A stretch of DNA of 64,000 nt, taken from NCBI GenBank assembly GCA_034419075.1, contig DAOULR010000018.1, forward strand, positions 102,217 through 166,216. The letters run 5' to 3'. The notes below the pieces were generated by a model. That model ran no database searches. It saw only the letters and a program-made list of their open reading frames with translations, and was not told where the DNA came from. The position numbers were made by a program, and so were the translations under genes. This DNA is from E44-bin88 sp034419075. GTDB lineage: Bacteria; Chloroflexota; Dehalococcoidia; Dehalococcoidales; BS750m-G39. Of this stretch, positions 1 through 7,954 are shown piece by piece. The stretch's first letter is position 1, and the number at the start of each line of letters is the position of its first letter.

Positions 1-380
1 CGGCCACCAGCAGCGCGATGGTGGCTGACGTCGTCTCCGCCGCCCGCGATATCGTTACCAGCACGGGCACAAGGGCAAGGTGGTGGCTGGAGCCGAAGTT
101 AAAGATAAGACCGATTGCCGAGCTGAAGACTTGCTACTACCTCAGGCTCAATGTTGACGACAGGCCTGGCGTGCTGGCTCAGGTTTCCAAGGTGCTGGGC
201 GACCATCGCATCAGCATATCATCGGTCATCCAGAAGACGGTTGACGACAAGGCGCAAACCGCCGAGATTGTCATTATGACCCACCCCGCTAAGGAAGCCG
301 AGATGCAGCGGGCATTGAAGGAATTGGAACGCCTGTCTTCGGTTAAAGAGATAGGGAACTTTATCAGGGTGGAGAGTTAG
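1..380 (+). CDS. hom: Homoserine dehydrogenase, C-terminal part (cut by window edge)
   Basis: The open frame begins at base 3 and has no start inside the window, so only the last ~125 residues are present. The first residues (ATSSAMVADVVSAARDI) resemble the end of the homoserine dehydrogenase catalytic domain. The rest is an ACT domain (from about CYYLRLNVDDRPGVLAQV to the end), the allosteric amino-acid-binding module of this family. The full enzyme reduces aspartate semialdehyde to homoserine. Threonine synthase lies two genes downstream on the same strand, which fits a threonine operon. The ATG at base 18 lies inside the catalytic domain and is not a start. Confidence 0.85.
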   Translation, partial: ATSSAMVADVVSAARDIVTSTGTRARWWLEPKLKIRPIAELKTCYYLRLNVDDRPGVLAQVSKVLGDHRISISSVIQKTVDDKAQTAEIVIMTHPAKEAEMQRALKELERLSSVKEIGNFIRVES

Positions 381-393
381 GGGGCCGAGCTAG

Positions 394-963
394 ATGGCCA
401 GAAATGCAGCTATAGGCGAAAAGTCCATCCCCGAGCTGCTTAAATCGCTCAAGTCCAAAAACGACACGGAGAGGTACGGCAGCTTCGAGGTCCTGTTGCG
501 CATAAGCGAGGGAAAACCCGAATCACTCTATCCCCACTGGGATTTCCTGGCCGATATGCTCGATAGCAAAAACGCCTACTGGAAGCTGATTGCGGTCAGA
601 CTAATCTCTAACCTAACCGCAGTTGATAGCGAGAATAGGTTTGAGAAGATATTCGATAGATACTACAATCTGCTCAATGACAGCGTCATCATTGCCGGGC
701 ACATCACGGCCGATTCGGGCAAGATTGCCCGCGCCAAACCGAAACTTCGGACAGAGATAACCAATAGACTGTTGAATATAGACCAGACCGCCCAGAAGCA
801 CAAGGACCTGATAAAGGCGGGCGCCATAGCGTCTTTCAGCGAATACTTCGCTGAATCTAGAGAAAAGAAAAAAATAGTAGACTTCGTCAAGCAACAGCTG
901 AATGGTGAAAGCCCCAAGACGAGGAAAATAGCTAAAGAATTCCTGGAGAAGTGGGGGAACTGA
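394..963 (+). CDS. HEAT-repeat-like protein of unknown function
   Basis: This 189-residue, largely helical, charged protein has no signal peptide or membrane segment. Its N-terminal half has regularly spaced Leu-rich amphipathic helices (PELLKSLKSKNDTERYGSFEV; LADMLDSKNAYWKLIAVRLI) like HEAT/ARM solenoid repeats. The C-terminal part is Lys-rich. It lies 13 bases after hom and its TGA stop is one base before the thrC ATG, so it is almost certainly co-transcribed with the threonine genes. I see no catalytic motif. A protein-protein scaffold or a phycocyanobilin-lyase-like HEAT protein are possible readings; no specific function is supported. Confidence 0.7.
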   Translation: MARNAAIGEKSIPELLKSLKSKNDTERYGSFEVLLRISEGKPESLYPHWDFLADMLDSKNAYWKLIAVRLISNLTAVDSENRFEKIFDRYYNLLNDSVIIAGHITADSGKIARAKPKLRTEITNRLLNIDQTAQKHKDLIKAGAIASFSEYFAESREKKKIVDFVKQQLNGESPKTRKIAKEFLEKWGN

Positions 964-964
964 T

Positions 965-2017
965 ATGAAACCTGGCGTTCTCTTTAGATACAAAGACTTT
1001 CTCCCCATCACCAAAAAGACGCCCTTGTTCTCTTTAGGCGAGGGCGATACACCGCTGGTCAGGTGCCCCCAACTGGAGAAGGAGCTGGCCGTCGGCGAGC
1101 TTTACTTTAAGTTGGAGGGCTGTAACCCCACCGGCTCGTTTAAAGACCGGGGTATGGTGGTAGCGGTGGCTAAGGCGCTGGAGGCGGGGAGTAAGGCTTT
1201 GATGTGCGCCTCGACGGGGAATACCAGTGCCTCGGCGGCGGCTTACGCCGCCGGCTGCGGCGTCGAGTCTATAATCATTATCCCCAAGGGCAAGATTGCA
1301 CTGGGCAAGATGGCACAGGCGATTATCTACAAAGCTAAAATCGTGGCCATAGACGGCAACTTCGACCAGGCTCTAAAGATAGTTCTCGCCCTTACCGAAA
1401 AGTACCCAGTCACGCTGGTCAACTCGCTCAACCCCAACCGCATCGAGGGGCAGAAGACGGCCGCCTTCGAGGTTATTGATGTCCTGGGCGAGGCCCCCGA
1501 CTATCTCTTTATCCCCGTGGGTAATGCGGGTAACATCACTGCCTACTGGAAGGGCTTTAAGGAATACTATGAGGTGGGCAAAGCCAAAATCCGGCCCAAG
1601 ATGATGGGCTTTCAGGCGGAGGGGGCCGCCCCCATCGTCAGGGGGCACATAGTGGAAAAGCCGGAGACGGTAGCTTCGGCAATTCGAATCGGCAACCCCG
1701 CCAGCTGGAAAAGAGCGGAGGCCGCCAGAGATGAGTCGGGCGGCATTATCGATATGGTCAGCGACAACGAGATTCTGGCTGCCCAGAAGATGCTGGCGAC
1801 CAAGGGCGGCATCTTCGGTGAGCCGGCCTCGGCGGCATCTTTAGCTGGGCTGGTCAAGCTCCGTAAGCAGGGTAGGGACTTCTCCCAGAACCGCATCGTC
1901 TGTATCGTCACTGGCACTGGGCTTAAGGACACTGAAACGGCGGTCAAAAGCGCCGAGCCGTTCTTGGAGCTTCCCGCCGAGCTGTCCACCGTGGAGGAGG
2001 CACTAGGGCTAACTTGA
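965..2017 (+). CDS. thrC: Threonine synthase
   Basis: A PLP-dependent enzyme converting O-phosphohomoserine to threonine. The 350-residue protein has the PLP-lysine motif NPTGSFKDRGM (Lys60), the Gly/Ser-rich loop CASTGNTSASAAAYA and the phosphate-binding VGNAGNITAYWKGF region typical of fold-type II enzymes. The length fits the short bacterial/archaeal class. The ATG follows the upstream stop by one base, so translation is probably coupled. With hom upstream, only homoserine kinase of the threonine branch is not visible here. Confidence 0.95.
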   Translation: MKPGVLFRYKDFLPITKKTPLFSLGEGDTPLVRCPQLEKELAVGELYFKLEGCNPTGSFKDRGMVVAVAKALEAGSKALMCASTGNTSASAAAYAAGCGVESIIIIPKGKIALGKMAQAIIYKAKIVAIDGNFDQALKIVLALTEKYPVTLVNSLNPNRIEGQKTAAFEVIDVLGEAPDYLFIPVGNAGNITAYWKGFKEYYEVGKAKIRPKMMGFQAEGAAPIVRGHIVEKPETVASAIRIGNPASWKRAEAARDESGGIIDMVSDNEILAAQKMLATKGGIFGEPASAASLAGLVKLRKQGRDFSQNRIVCIVTGTGLKDTETAVKSAEPFLELPAELSTVEEALGLT

Positions 2018-2036
2018 CATAACAAGGAGGGCTGGA

Positions 2037-2603
2037 GTGATTAACGAGGCAGATATTAAAGCAGCCGTAACCGCTATGATTAAAGCCATTGGGGAAGACC
2101 CGGAGAGGGAGGGCTTGAAAGGCACTCCTCAGCGCGTGGCCGATATGTACGCTGAGCTTTTTAGCGGGCTTATCATGGATCCGAAGCAAGACCTTTCCGT
2201 GGGCTTTGAAGAGGGGCACCGTGAGATGGTCATCCTCAGGGATATTCCCTTCTACTCCATGTGCGAGCATCACCTCTTACCCTTCTATGGCGTGGTCCAC
2301 GTGGGCTATCTGCCCAACGAGACGGGGCGTGTTGTTGGTGGCAGTAAGCTGGCGCGGGTGGTGGAAATCTTCGCCAAACGCCCCCAGATTCAGGAAAGGA
2401 TGACCTCACAAATTGCCGACGCCATCGTCAGCGGGCTGAAACCAGATGGGGTGGGGGTCATCGTTCAGGCGGAGCACCTTTGCATGATAATGCGGGGCAT
2501 AAAGAAACCGGGGAGTGCCATCGTTACCTCAGCCCTGAGGGGAAGCTTTCGTAGCCGAACCGAGACCAGGGCCGAGTTCTTTTCGCTGCTGTACGGCAAG
2601 TAG
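2037..2603 (+). CDS. folE: GTP cyclohydrolase I
   Basis: Converts GTP to 7,8-dihydroneopterin triphosphate, the first step to folate, and also feeds queuosine precursors. The 188-residue protein has the zinc and active-site motifs SMCEHHLLPFYG and HLCMIMRGIKKPGS, with the two Cys and the His expected for the Zn-dependent type IA enzyme. The start is GTG at 2037, supported by AAGGAGG at 2024-2030 with six bases of spacing. It is 19 bases after thrC and ends one base before the stop of a convergent minus-strand gene. Confidence 0.96.
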   Translation: MINEADIKAAVTAMIKAIGEDPEREGLKGTPQRVADMYAELFSGLIMDPKQDLSVGFEEGHREMVILRDIPFYSMCEHHLLPFYGVVHVGYLPNETGRVVGGSKLARVVEIFAKRPQIQERMTSQIADAIVSGLKPDGVGVIVQAEHLCMIMRGIKKPGSAIVTSALRGSFRSRTETRAEFFSLLYGK

Positions 2604-2604
2604 T

Positions 2605-2748
2605 CTAGTCTGAGGAGGGGATGGGGCGGGGTTCCTGGAGCTCCATCTCCTGGCCGCAGCAGCTGGGTGTGCCTTCACCAGCCTTGGTGCAGAGTATTTC
2701 CGTGCCGCATTTCTTACAGCGGTATCTTTTCCCTAGTTGACTGGCCAT
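2605..2748 (-). CDS. Desulforedoxin-like mini-protein (second of pair)
   Basis: A 47-residue ORF that starts MASQLGKRYRCKKCG and has the C-x2-C (Cys11, Cys14) plus Cys-Cys pair (Cys30-Cys31) pattern of desulforedoxin, the small rubredoxin-like Fe(SCys)4 fold also found at the N-terminus of desulfoferrodoxin. An extra Cys20 is present and the tail is longer than in its neighbour. Its ATG directly abuts the stop of the paralogous gene at 2749-2868, so the two form a tandem pair. It probably binds one iron and serves in electron transfer or oxidative-stress defence; the partner is unknown. Confidence 0.8.
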   Translation of the reverse strand: MASQLGKRYRCKKCGTEILCTKAGEGTPSCCGQEMELQEPRPIPSSD

Positions 2749-2868
2749 CTATTTCTTCTGTTCCATAGGTTTGCCGCAGCAGTGGATAGCGCCTTCACCG
2801 CCGCGGGTAACGATAAACTCGGCGCCGCACTTTTTGCAGCAATATCTTTTACCTATCTGATTTGCCAT
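2749..2868 (-). CDS. Desulforedoxin-like mini-protein (first of pair)
   Basis: A 39-residue ORF, close to the length of classical desulforedoxin (~36 residues). It starts MANQIGKRYCCKKCG; Cys11 and Cys14 form the C-x2-C knuckle and Cys30-Cys31 the adjacent Cys pair that completes an Fe(SCys)4 site. A consensus promoter lies 46 bases upstream of the ATG. The neighbouring ORF is a paralog with the same cysteines, which is strong evidence that both are real genes despite their size. Confidence 0.82.
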   Translation of the reverse strand: MANQIGKRYCCKKCGAEFIVTRGGEGAIHCCGKPMEQKK

Positions 2869-2913
2869 CTAAATGTTGCCTCTCAAAGACTCATCGGCTC
2901 TACAAACCATACT

Positions 2914-2942
2914 ATTATAAGCTCTGGTCTGGGCGCTGTCAA
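2914..2942 (-). promoter_or_regulatory. Consensus sigma-70-type promoter for the desulforedoxin-like pair
   Basis: On the minus strand TTGACA (2942-2937) and TATAAT (2919-2914) match the housekeeping consensus at all 12 positions with the ideal 17-base spacer. It begins just beyond the yjbQ stop and points at the mini-genes at 2868 and 2748, implying strong expression independent of the pyr operon. Confidence 0.75.
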
Positions 2943-2948
2943 AGACTC

Positions 2949-3365
2949 CTATTCTCCCATTAGCTGCACCACGATCTGCCTGGAACGGGCCCTGTTGTCA
3001 AAGTCCACCACCACGATTTGCTGCCAGGTGCCCAACGCTAGGCTTTTACCGCTAAAGGGAATGACCAGCGAAGCCCCCAGCAGCGAAGCCCGCACGTGAG
3101 AATGCCCGTTGCCGTCGTGCCAGGCCTTGTCGTGCTCATAAGGGATGTCTTGGGGGATGGTTCTCTCCCACATGTTCTTGAAGTCGGCCAGTAGCCCTGG
3201 TTCGTACTCAATGGTGGTAATGCCCGCCGTGGAACCGGTGATGAACAGGGTAATCGTGCCCTTGCTTAAGTTCGTCTCGGCCAGCTGTTTTTGCACCTGG
3301 GGCGTAATGTCAATGATATCGCCGTGCCCTTTGCTTTCCAGGCTTATCTTCTTGGTTAGTACCAT
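2949..3365 (-). CDS. yjbQ: YjbQ/UPF0047 family protein
   Basis: A 138-residue protein of the YjbQ family, members of which show weak thiamine-phosphate-synthase activity; the physiological role is poorly defined. The signature is visible: TGSTAGITTIEYEPGLLADF, then WHDGNGHSHVRASLLGAS with the conserved His residues, then LGTWQQIVVVDFD. The length is normal. It lies 22 bases after the iron-sulfur flavoprotein gene in the same direction and probably ends the pyr transcript. Confidence 0.9.
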   Translation of the reverse strand: MVLTKKISLESKGHGDIIDITPQVQKQLAETNLSKGTITLFITGSTAGITTIEYEPGLLADFKNMWERTIPQDIPYEHDKAWHDGNGHSHVRASLLGASLVIPFSGKSLALGTWQQIVVVDFDNRARSRQIVVQLMGE

Positions 3366-3387
3366 AACGCGCCTCCTCGAAGACGTT

Positions 3388-3954
3388 TCAGGCTTTCAAC
3401 TTTTTTACCAGCAGGGCGATGTTTTTACCGAACCTCCAGGCGGTGTCCAGCCCCTCCTGGTCTTTAGCCACGTCGCCCTTCTCCATGCCGAAGGCGATAT
3501 TCCAGTAGGTCGAGCCGGCCATAAAGAAGTTGGAAATCTGGAACCAGTAGTTCAGTTGCGCCAGGGTAAAGTTCTGGCCGGCGCGGCGGGCGACCACCAG
3601 CGCCCCGCCCACCTTGCCCTTAAAGACGCCCCCGTTAAGGCCGGCAATAAAGCCCGTCCGTTCCATCAGCCCCTTGATTAAGGCCGTCGCCGAGCTATAG
3701 TAAACCGGTGAAGCCAGTATAATCGCCTCCGCCGCCTTCATTTTTTCGTATACGGGGAAGAGGTCGTCCTTGATGGAGCACTGCTCGCCTTTGGCGCAGG
3801 CCATACAGGCGTTGCAGGGACGAATATCCAGGCCCGCCAGCCTGACCAGCTCGGTGTCCAACCCTTCCTCGGCGATGGCGTTGAGCGTGTGCCCAGTTAG
3901 TATTTCCGTGTTGCCATTTTTGCGGGGGCTGCCGACGATACCAATTGCTTTCAT
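3388..3954 (-). CDS. Iron-sulfur flavoprotein (NADPH-dependent FMN reductase fold)
   Basis: Flavodoxin-like fold with the FMN phosphate loop GSPRKNGNTE near the N-terminus, followed by a compact cluster motif with spacing C-x2-C-x2-C-x5-C (CNACMACAKGEQC). This is typical of archaeal/bacterial iron-sulfur flavoproteins that bind FMN and one [4Fe-4S]. ASPVYYSSATALIKGLMERT is also conserved in the family. I chose the ATG at 3954 because GAGGAGG precedes it; the longer frame from 3987 lacks an SD and adds residues before the first beta strand. It is 11 bases beyond pyrK and probably co-transcribed. Role: electron transfer, perhaps oxygen/peroxide reduction (inferred). Confidence 0.88.
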   Translation of the reverse strand: MKAIGIVGSPRKNGNTEILTGHTLNAIAEEGLDTELVRLAGLDIRPCNACMACAKGEQCSIKDDLFPVYEKMKAAEAIILASPVYYSSATALIKGLMERTGFIAGLNGGVFKGKVGGALVVARRAGQNFTLAQLNYWFQISNFFMAGSTYWNIAFGMEKGDVAKDQEGLDTAWRFGKNIALLVKKLKA

Positions 3955-3965
3955 TTTAGCCTCCT

Positions 3966-4727
3966 CTAATCGCTTAACTCCTCCCAACTAACGTCATTCA
4001 GTTCGAATACGGGTCCGTCTTGACATACCTGTTTTAAGCCCTTTCGAGTCTTTACCGTGCAGCCGTAGCAGACGCCGAGCCCACAGCCCATCCGCACCTC
4101 CAGGGATATCTGAATGGGCTTGTTTTTCAGCTTCGACATCTTTGCCATCGTTTTATACATCGCCAGCGGCCCGCAGGCAAAGGTTTGGTCGGCTTCTTTT
4201 ATAAAATCGGGCAGGAGGTCGGTTATCATGCCCTTTTCGCCCTTACTACCGTCTTCGGTGGCGATGACCAGTTTAACTTCAGGGAGGTGGGGATAAAGCT
4301 GGGCGGCGCTCGCTGTGCCGTATAATAAGGTGACTTCCTTTCCCTGTTTAGCAGCTTCCTCGGCCAGGAATCTCAGCGGGGCGATACCGATACCCCCCGC
4401 CACCAGCAATAGATTCTTTGAGTTGGGACTAATGCTAAAGCCGTTTCCCAGCGGCCCCAGCAGGTCTAGCTTTTCGCCAGACGTGCGCTGTGATAGCCAC
4501 TGCGTACCGCCCCCCACCACGTTGAAGAGTAGAGCAATCTTGTCGCCCTCCCGCTGGTGGATGCTAAAAGGGCGGCGCAGTTGGTGCTCATCGTTTTCCC
4601 CGCAGCGCACCATGACAAACTGCCCTGCTCGTGCCTGGGAGGCGATTTGGGGGGATTCCAGCCAGAGCAGGTGCGCCCCAGCCATGGGCGTGGTGTTGGC
4701 GGTGACCTTGGCTATCTCCAGCATCAT
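3966..4727 (-). CDS. pyrK: Dihydroorotate dehydrogenase electron-transfer subunit
   Basis: PyrK carries FAD and a [2Fe-2S] cluster and passes electrons from class 1B dihydroorotate dehydrogenase (PyrD) to NAD. The 253-residue protein shows the FAD motif RRPFSIHQ, the nucleotide-binding LVAGGIGIAPLRFLAEEA and the C-terminal cluster motif MGCGLGVCYGCTVKTRKG followed by a fourth Cys (QVCQDGP). It starts with ATG overlapping the carB TGA (ATGA), so translation is coupled. The pyrD partner is not in this window, so it must be elsewhere or PyrK serves another flavoenzyme. Confidence 0.9.
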   Translation of the reverse strand: MMLEIAKVTANTTPMAGAHLLWLESPQIASQARAGQFVMVRCGENDEHQLRRPFSIHQREGDKIALLFNVVGGGTQWLSQRTSGEKLDLLGPLGNGFSISPNSKNLLLVAGGIGIAPLRFLAEEAAKQGKEVTLLYGTASAAQLYPHLPEVKLVIATEDGSKGEKGMITDLLPDFIKEADQTFACGPLAMYKTMAKMSKLKNKPIQISLEVRMGCGLGVCYGCTVKTRKGLKQVCQDGPVFELNDVSWEELSD

Positions 4728-7700
4728 TCGGGTGCCTTCTTCCTGTAGTCGGCTACGGGCAGGGCACTGTAAATCTGGCTCCCCTTGAGCAAGACCTTCA
4801 ATGCGGCCTGGGCGGTATCGAGCGAGGTAAAGCAGGGGATGCGCTTCTCGGTGGCGGCACGGCGGATACGGAAGCCGTCCCGCAGCTGAACGCGTCCGCC
4901 GGTAATGGTGTTGACGATGCCGTTCACCGTCTTGTCGTTGATGATGTCAAGCACATTGGGGTGCCCTTCGCTCAATTTCTTGTGTATGGCTGTTACCGGC
5001 AGTCCTGATGCCTTAATCATGGCGGCGGTGCCCTCGGTGGCATAGAGCTTGTAGCCTATCTGGGAAAAGCCCTTGATGATGGGTAATGCCTCTGGCTTAT
5101 CCCGGTCGGCGATGCTGAAGAGTATGGCGCCTTCTGACTGGAGGTTGATACCCGCCGCCTGCAGTGCCTTGGCCAGGGCGGCGTCGTAGTTGTAATCAAT
5201 ACCCATTATCTCGCCGGTGGACTTCATCTCGGGCCCCAGGTAGGTATCGACGCCAATCAATTTTGACATGGAAAAGACGGGGGCTTTGATGGCCACCAGC
5301 TTTTGTCGCGGCCAGAGGCCCGTCTGGTAGCCCTGCTTTTTAAGGCTCTGGCCCAGCATGACCTTGGTGGCAACCTTTACCATAGGCACACCGGTGACCT
5401 TGGAGATGAAAGGGATGGTGCGGCTGGCGCGTGGGTTTACCTCTAGCACATATACCGATGAACCGTTGCCTTGGCTATTGCGCATAATGACAAACTGGAT
5501 GTTCATCAAGCCCTTGATTTTGAGTCCCAGACCGATTCTGATGGCGTAGTCGACCAGTGTATCCACCTCGGCTTCGGTCAGGTTGATGCCAGGGTAGAGC
5601 GCCATGGAATCGCCGCTGTGAACTCCAGCCCTCTCTATGTGCTCCATTATCCCCGGAATGAGGATGTCTTCACCGTCACCGACGGCGTCGACCTCTGCCT
5701 CTTTGCCCTCAAGGTACTTGTCGATGAGGACGGGGTGCTTGGTGTCGAGCTCGATGGCCTGTTTGATGTAGCGGCTCAGCTCGCTGGAATTGTGCACGAT
5801 TTCCATAGCCCGACCGCCGAGAACATAGCTGGGGCGGACCAGCACTGGATAGCCGATGAGCTTGGCCACGCTTAAAGCTTCCTCCGCCGAGGTTACGCCA
5901 GCGCCAGGGGGCTGGGGTATACCCAGCTCGTTTAAAAAGTTCTCGAAACGGCGCCTGTCCTCGGCCAGGTCAATAGCTTCGACACTGGAGCCGAGCAGGG
6001 GCATGCCGCTGCGGGCTATGGGTTCGGCCAGGTTTATCGCCGTCTGCCCGCCGAACTGAACGATTGACGGTGGTGCCTCCCCATTTCCCCCCTCGTTCTC
6101 CAGTATGTCGCGCAGGCTCTCCTCGTCTAAAGCCTCGAAGTAGAGGCGGTCACTGGTGTCAAAGTCGGTAGAGACCGTCTCCGGGTTTGAGTTCACCATG
6201 ATGGCCTTGTAGTCGGACTCCTGCAGAGCCCAGGCGGAGTGGACGCTGCAGTAATCAAATTCTATTCCCTGGCCGATACGTATCGGCCCGCTGCCGATAA
6301 CCACCGCCTTTTTCGCCTTGGGGGGCAGTGCTTCGTTTTCCTGTTCGTAGCTGCTGTAGAAGTAGGGGGTGGCGGCATCGAACTCGGCGGCGCAGGTGTC
6401 CACCATCTTATATACGGGGCGTATGTTCCAGTCGCGGCGCAGTTGCCTTACCTGTTCAGGGAGTCGGTCGGCTAATGTGCCTATCTGCTCGTCGGCGAAG
6501 CCCAGCCGTTTCGCCTTGAGCATAAGCTCAGGGGCCAGCGTCTCGGCCAGCAGCGTTTTTTCCATATCCACGATATTCTGCAGCTTGGTGGTGAACCAGA
6601 GGTCGATATGCGTGTGCTCGGAAAGCGCCTTGGGCGTTATCCCCCGCCTCAGCGCCGCCATCAGCGCCCAGAGCCTGAGGTCGTTAGGCTCCAGCGGGTA
6701 GGCTTTGATGTCCTCATTCAACTTCCAGCCAGGGTCTTCCCAGAGCAGTGACCTATTGCCGAACTCCAGAGAGCGGATTGCCTTCTGCAGGGCAGCTTCG
6801 AAGCAGCGGTCAATGGCCATAACCTCGCCGGTGGCCTTCATCTGGGTGCCGATAATACGGTCGCCGAAGGCGAATTTATCAAAGGGCCAGCGCGGAATCT
6901 TGACCACCAGGTAGTCCAAGGCTGGCTCGAAGGAAGCCATCGTCTTGCCGGTTACCTGGTTGGGTATTTCGTCCAGCCTTTTGCCCACGGCTATCTTGGC
7001 GGCCACGCGGGCGATAGGATAACCGGTGGCTTTGCTGGCCAGCGCCGAGCTGCGGCTGACTCTGGGATTGACCTCAATGACATAGTAGTTCTGGCTGTTG
7101 GGGTCGAGGGCGAACTGTATGTTGCAGCCACCTTCCACGCCCAGGGCGCGGATAATCTTTAGGCTGGCTGTCCTCAACATCTGGTACTCTTTGTTGGTCA
7201 GTGTCTGGCTGGGGGCGACAACGATGCTATCACCAGTATGCACTCCCATCGGGTCAAAGTTTTCCATGTTACAGACAGTGATACAGTTGTTGGCCGCGTC
7301 CCGCATTACCTCGTACTCTATTTCCTTCCACCCCACCACCGATTTCTCCACCAGCACCTGGCTGATGGGGCTGGCCGCTAATCCGCCGCTGACCACTCTA
7401 TCGAATTCCTTAGGGGTGCGGGCCACCCCTCCCCCCGTCCCCCCCAGCGTGTAGGCGGGGCGGATAATCAGGGGCAGGCCTATTTCCTTAGCCACCTTGC
7501 GGGCCTGCTTTAGTGTGTTGACGGTGGCGCTCTGGGGCGTTGGCTCGCCGATTTCGGTCATCAGCTTCTTGAAAAGCTCGCGGTCTTCGGCGTTTCGGAT
7601 GGTCTGGATGGGGGTGCCCAGAGATTTTACGTTGTATTTCTCCAGTATGCCGGCGTTAGCCAGGTCTACAGCCAGGTTTAAGCCCGTCTGCCCGCCGAGG

Positions 7701-7954
7701 GTGGGCAAAAGCCCGTCGGGGCGCTCTTTTTCGATGATGCGCCCGACCATTTCTACCGTCAGCGGCTCGATATAGACAATGTCGGCGATGCCCTCATCGG
7801 TCATGATGGTGGCGGGATTTGAGTTGACCAGCACCGAGGTAACGCCTTCTTCCCGCATGGCCTTGCAGGCCTGGGTGCCGGCGTAGTCGAACTCCGCCGC
7901 CTGGCCGATTATAATTGGGCCGCTACCGACGATTAGTACTTTTTTAGGTTTCAA
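4724..7954 (-). CDS. carB: Carbamoyl-phosphate synthase large subunit
   Basis: The 1076-residue synthetase makes carbamoyl phosphate from bicarbonate, ammonia (channelled from CarA) and two ATP. It has the duplicated ATP-grasp architecture: first half starting KKVLIVGSGPIIIGQAAEFD, second half around residue 550 with KAVVIGSGPIRIGQGIEFDY, and a C-terminal MGS-like allosteric domain. The start is TTG at 7954, with AGGAG five bases upstream inside the 3' end of the preceding HEPN-like gene. The TTGA overlap with that gene's stop couples their translation. The length is normal and no key residues are missing. Confidence 0.97.
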   Translation of the reverse strand: MKPKKVLIVGSGPIIIGQAAEFDYAGTQACKAMREEGVTSVLVNSNPATIMTDEGIADIVYIEPLTVEMVGRIIEKERPDGLLPTLGGQTGLNLAVDLANAGILEKYNVKSLGTPIQTIRNAEDRELFKKLMTEIGEPTPQSATVNTLKQARKVAKEIGLPLIIRPAYTLGGTGGGVARTPKEFDRVVSGGLAASPISQVLVEKSVVGWKEIEYEVMRDAANNCITVCNMENFDPMGVHTGDSIVVAPSQTLTNKEYQMLRTASLKIIRALGVEGGCNIQFALDPNSQNYYVIEVNPRVSRSSALASKATGYPIARVAAKIAVGKRLDEIPNQVTGKTMASFEPALDYLVVKIPRWPFDKFAFGDRIIGTQMKATGEVMAIDRCFEAALQKAIRSLEFGNRSLLWEDPGWKLNEDIKAYPLEPNDLRLWALMAALRRGITPKALSEHTHIDLWFTTKLQNIVDMEKTLLAETLAPELMLKAKRLGFADEQIGTLADRLPEQVRQLRRDWNIRPVYKMVDTCAAEFDAATPYFYSSYEQENEALPPKAKKAVVIGSGPIRIGQGIEFDYCSVHSAWALQESDYKAIMVNSNPETVSTDFDTSDRLYFEALDEESLRDILENEGGNGEAPPSIVQFGGQTAINLAEPIARSGMPLLGSSVEAIDLAEDRRRFENFLNELGIPQPPGAGVTSAEEALSVAKLIGYPVLVRPSYVLGGRAMEIVHNSSELSRYIKQAIELDTKHPVLIDKYLEGKEAEVDAVGDGEDILIPGIMEHIERAGVHSGDSMALYPGINLTEAEVDTLVDYAIRIGLGLKIKGLMNIQFVIMRNSQGNGSSVYVLEVNPRASRTIPFISKVTGVPMVKVATKVMLGQSLKKQGYQTGLWPRQKLVAIKAPVFSMSKLIGVDTYLGPEMKSTGEIMGIDYNYDAALAKALQAAGINLQSEGAILFSIADRDKPEALPIIKGFSQIGYKLYATEGTAAMIKASGLPVTAIHKKLSEGHPNVLDIINDKTVNGIVNTITGGRVQLRDGFRIRRAATEKRIPCFTSLDTAQAALKVLLKGSQIYSALPVADYRKKAPE

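Noticed and set aside
613..1014. Minus-strand frame opposite the HEAT-like gene
   Set aside because: No SD, composition of an antisense shadow, and it overlaps two well-spaced plus-strand genes.
2737..3099. Plus-strand open frame across the desulforedoxin-like region
   Set aside because: The minus-strand pair has matching Cys motifs, abutting starts and a consensus promoter; the plus frame has no such support.
3955..3987. Longer N-terminus of the iron-sulfur flavoprotein
   Set aside because: Would place 11 residues before the flavodoxin strand and lacks an SD; ATG 3954 has GAGGAGG.
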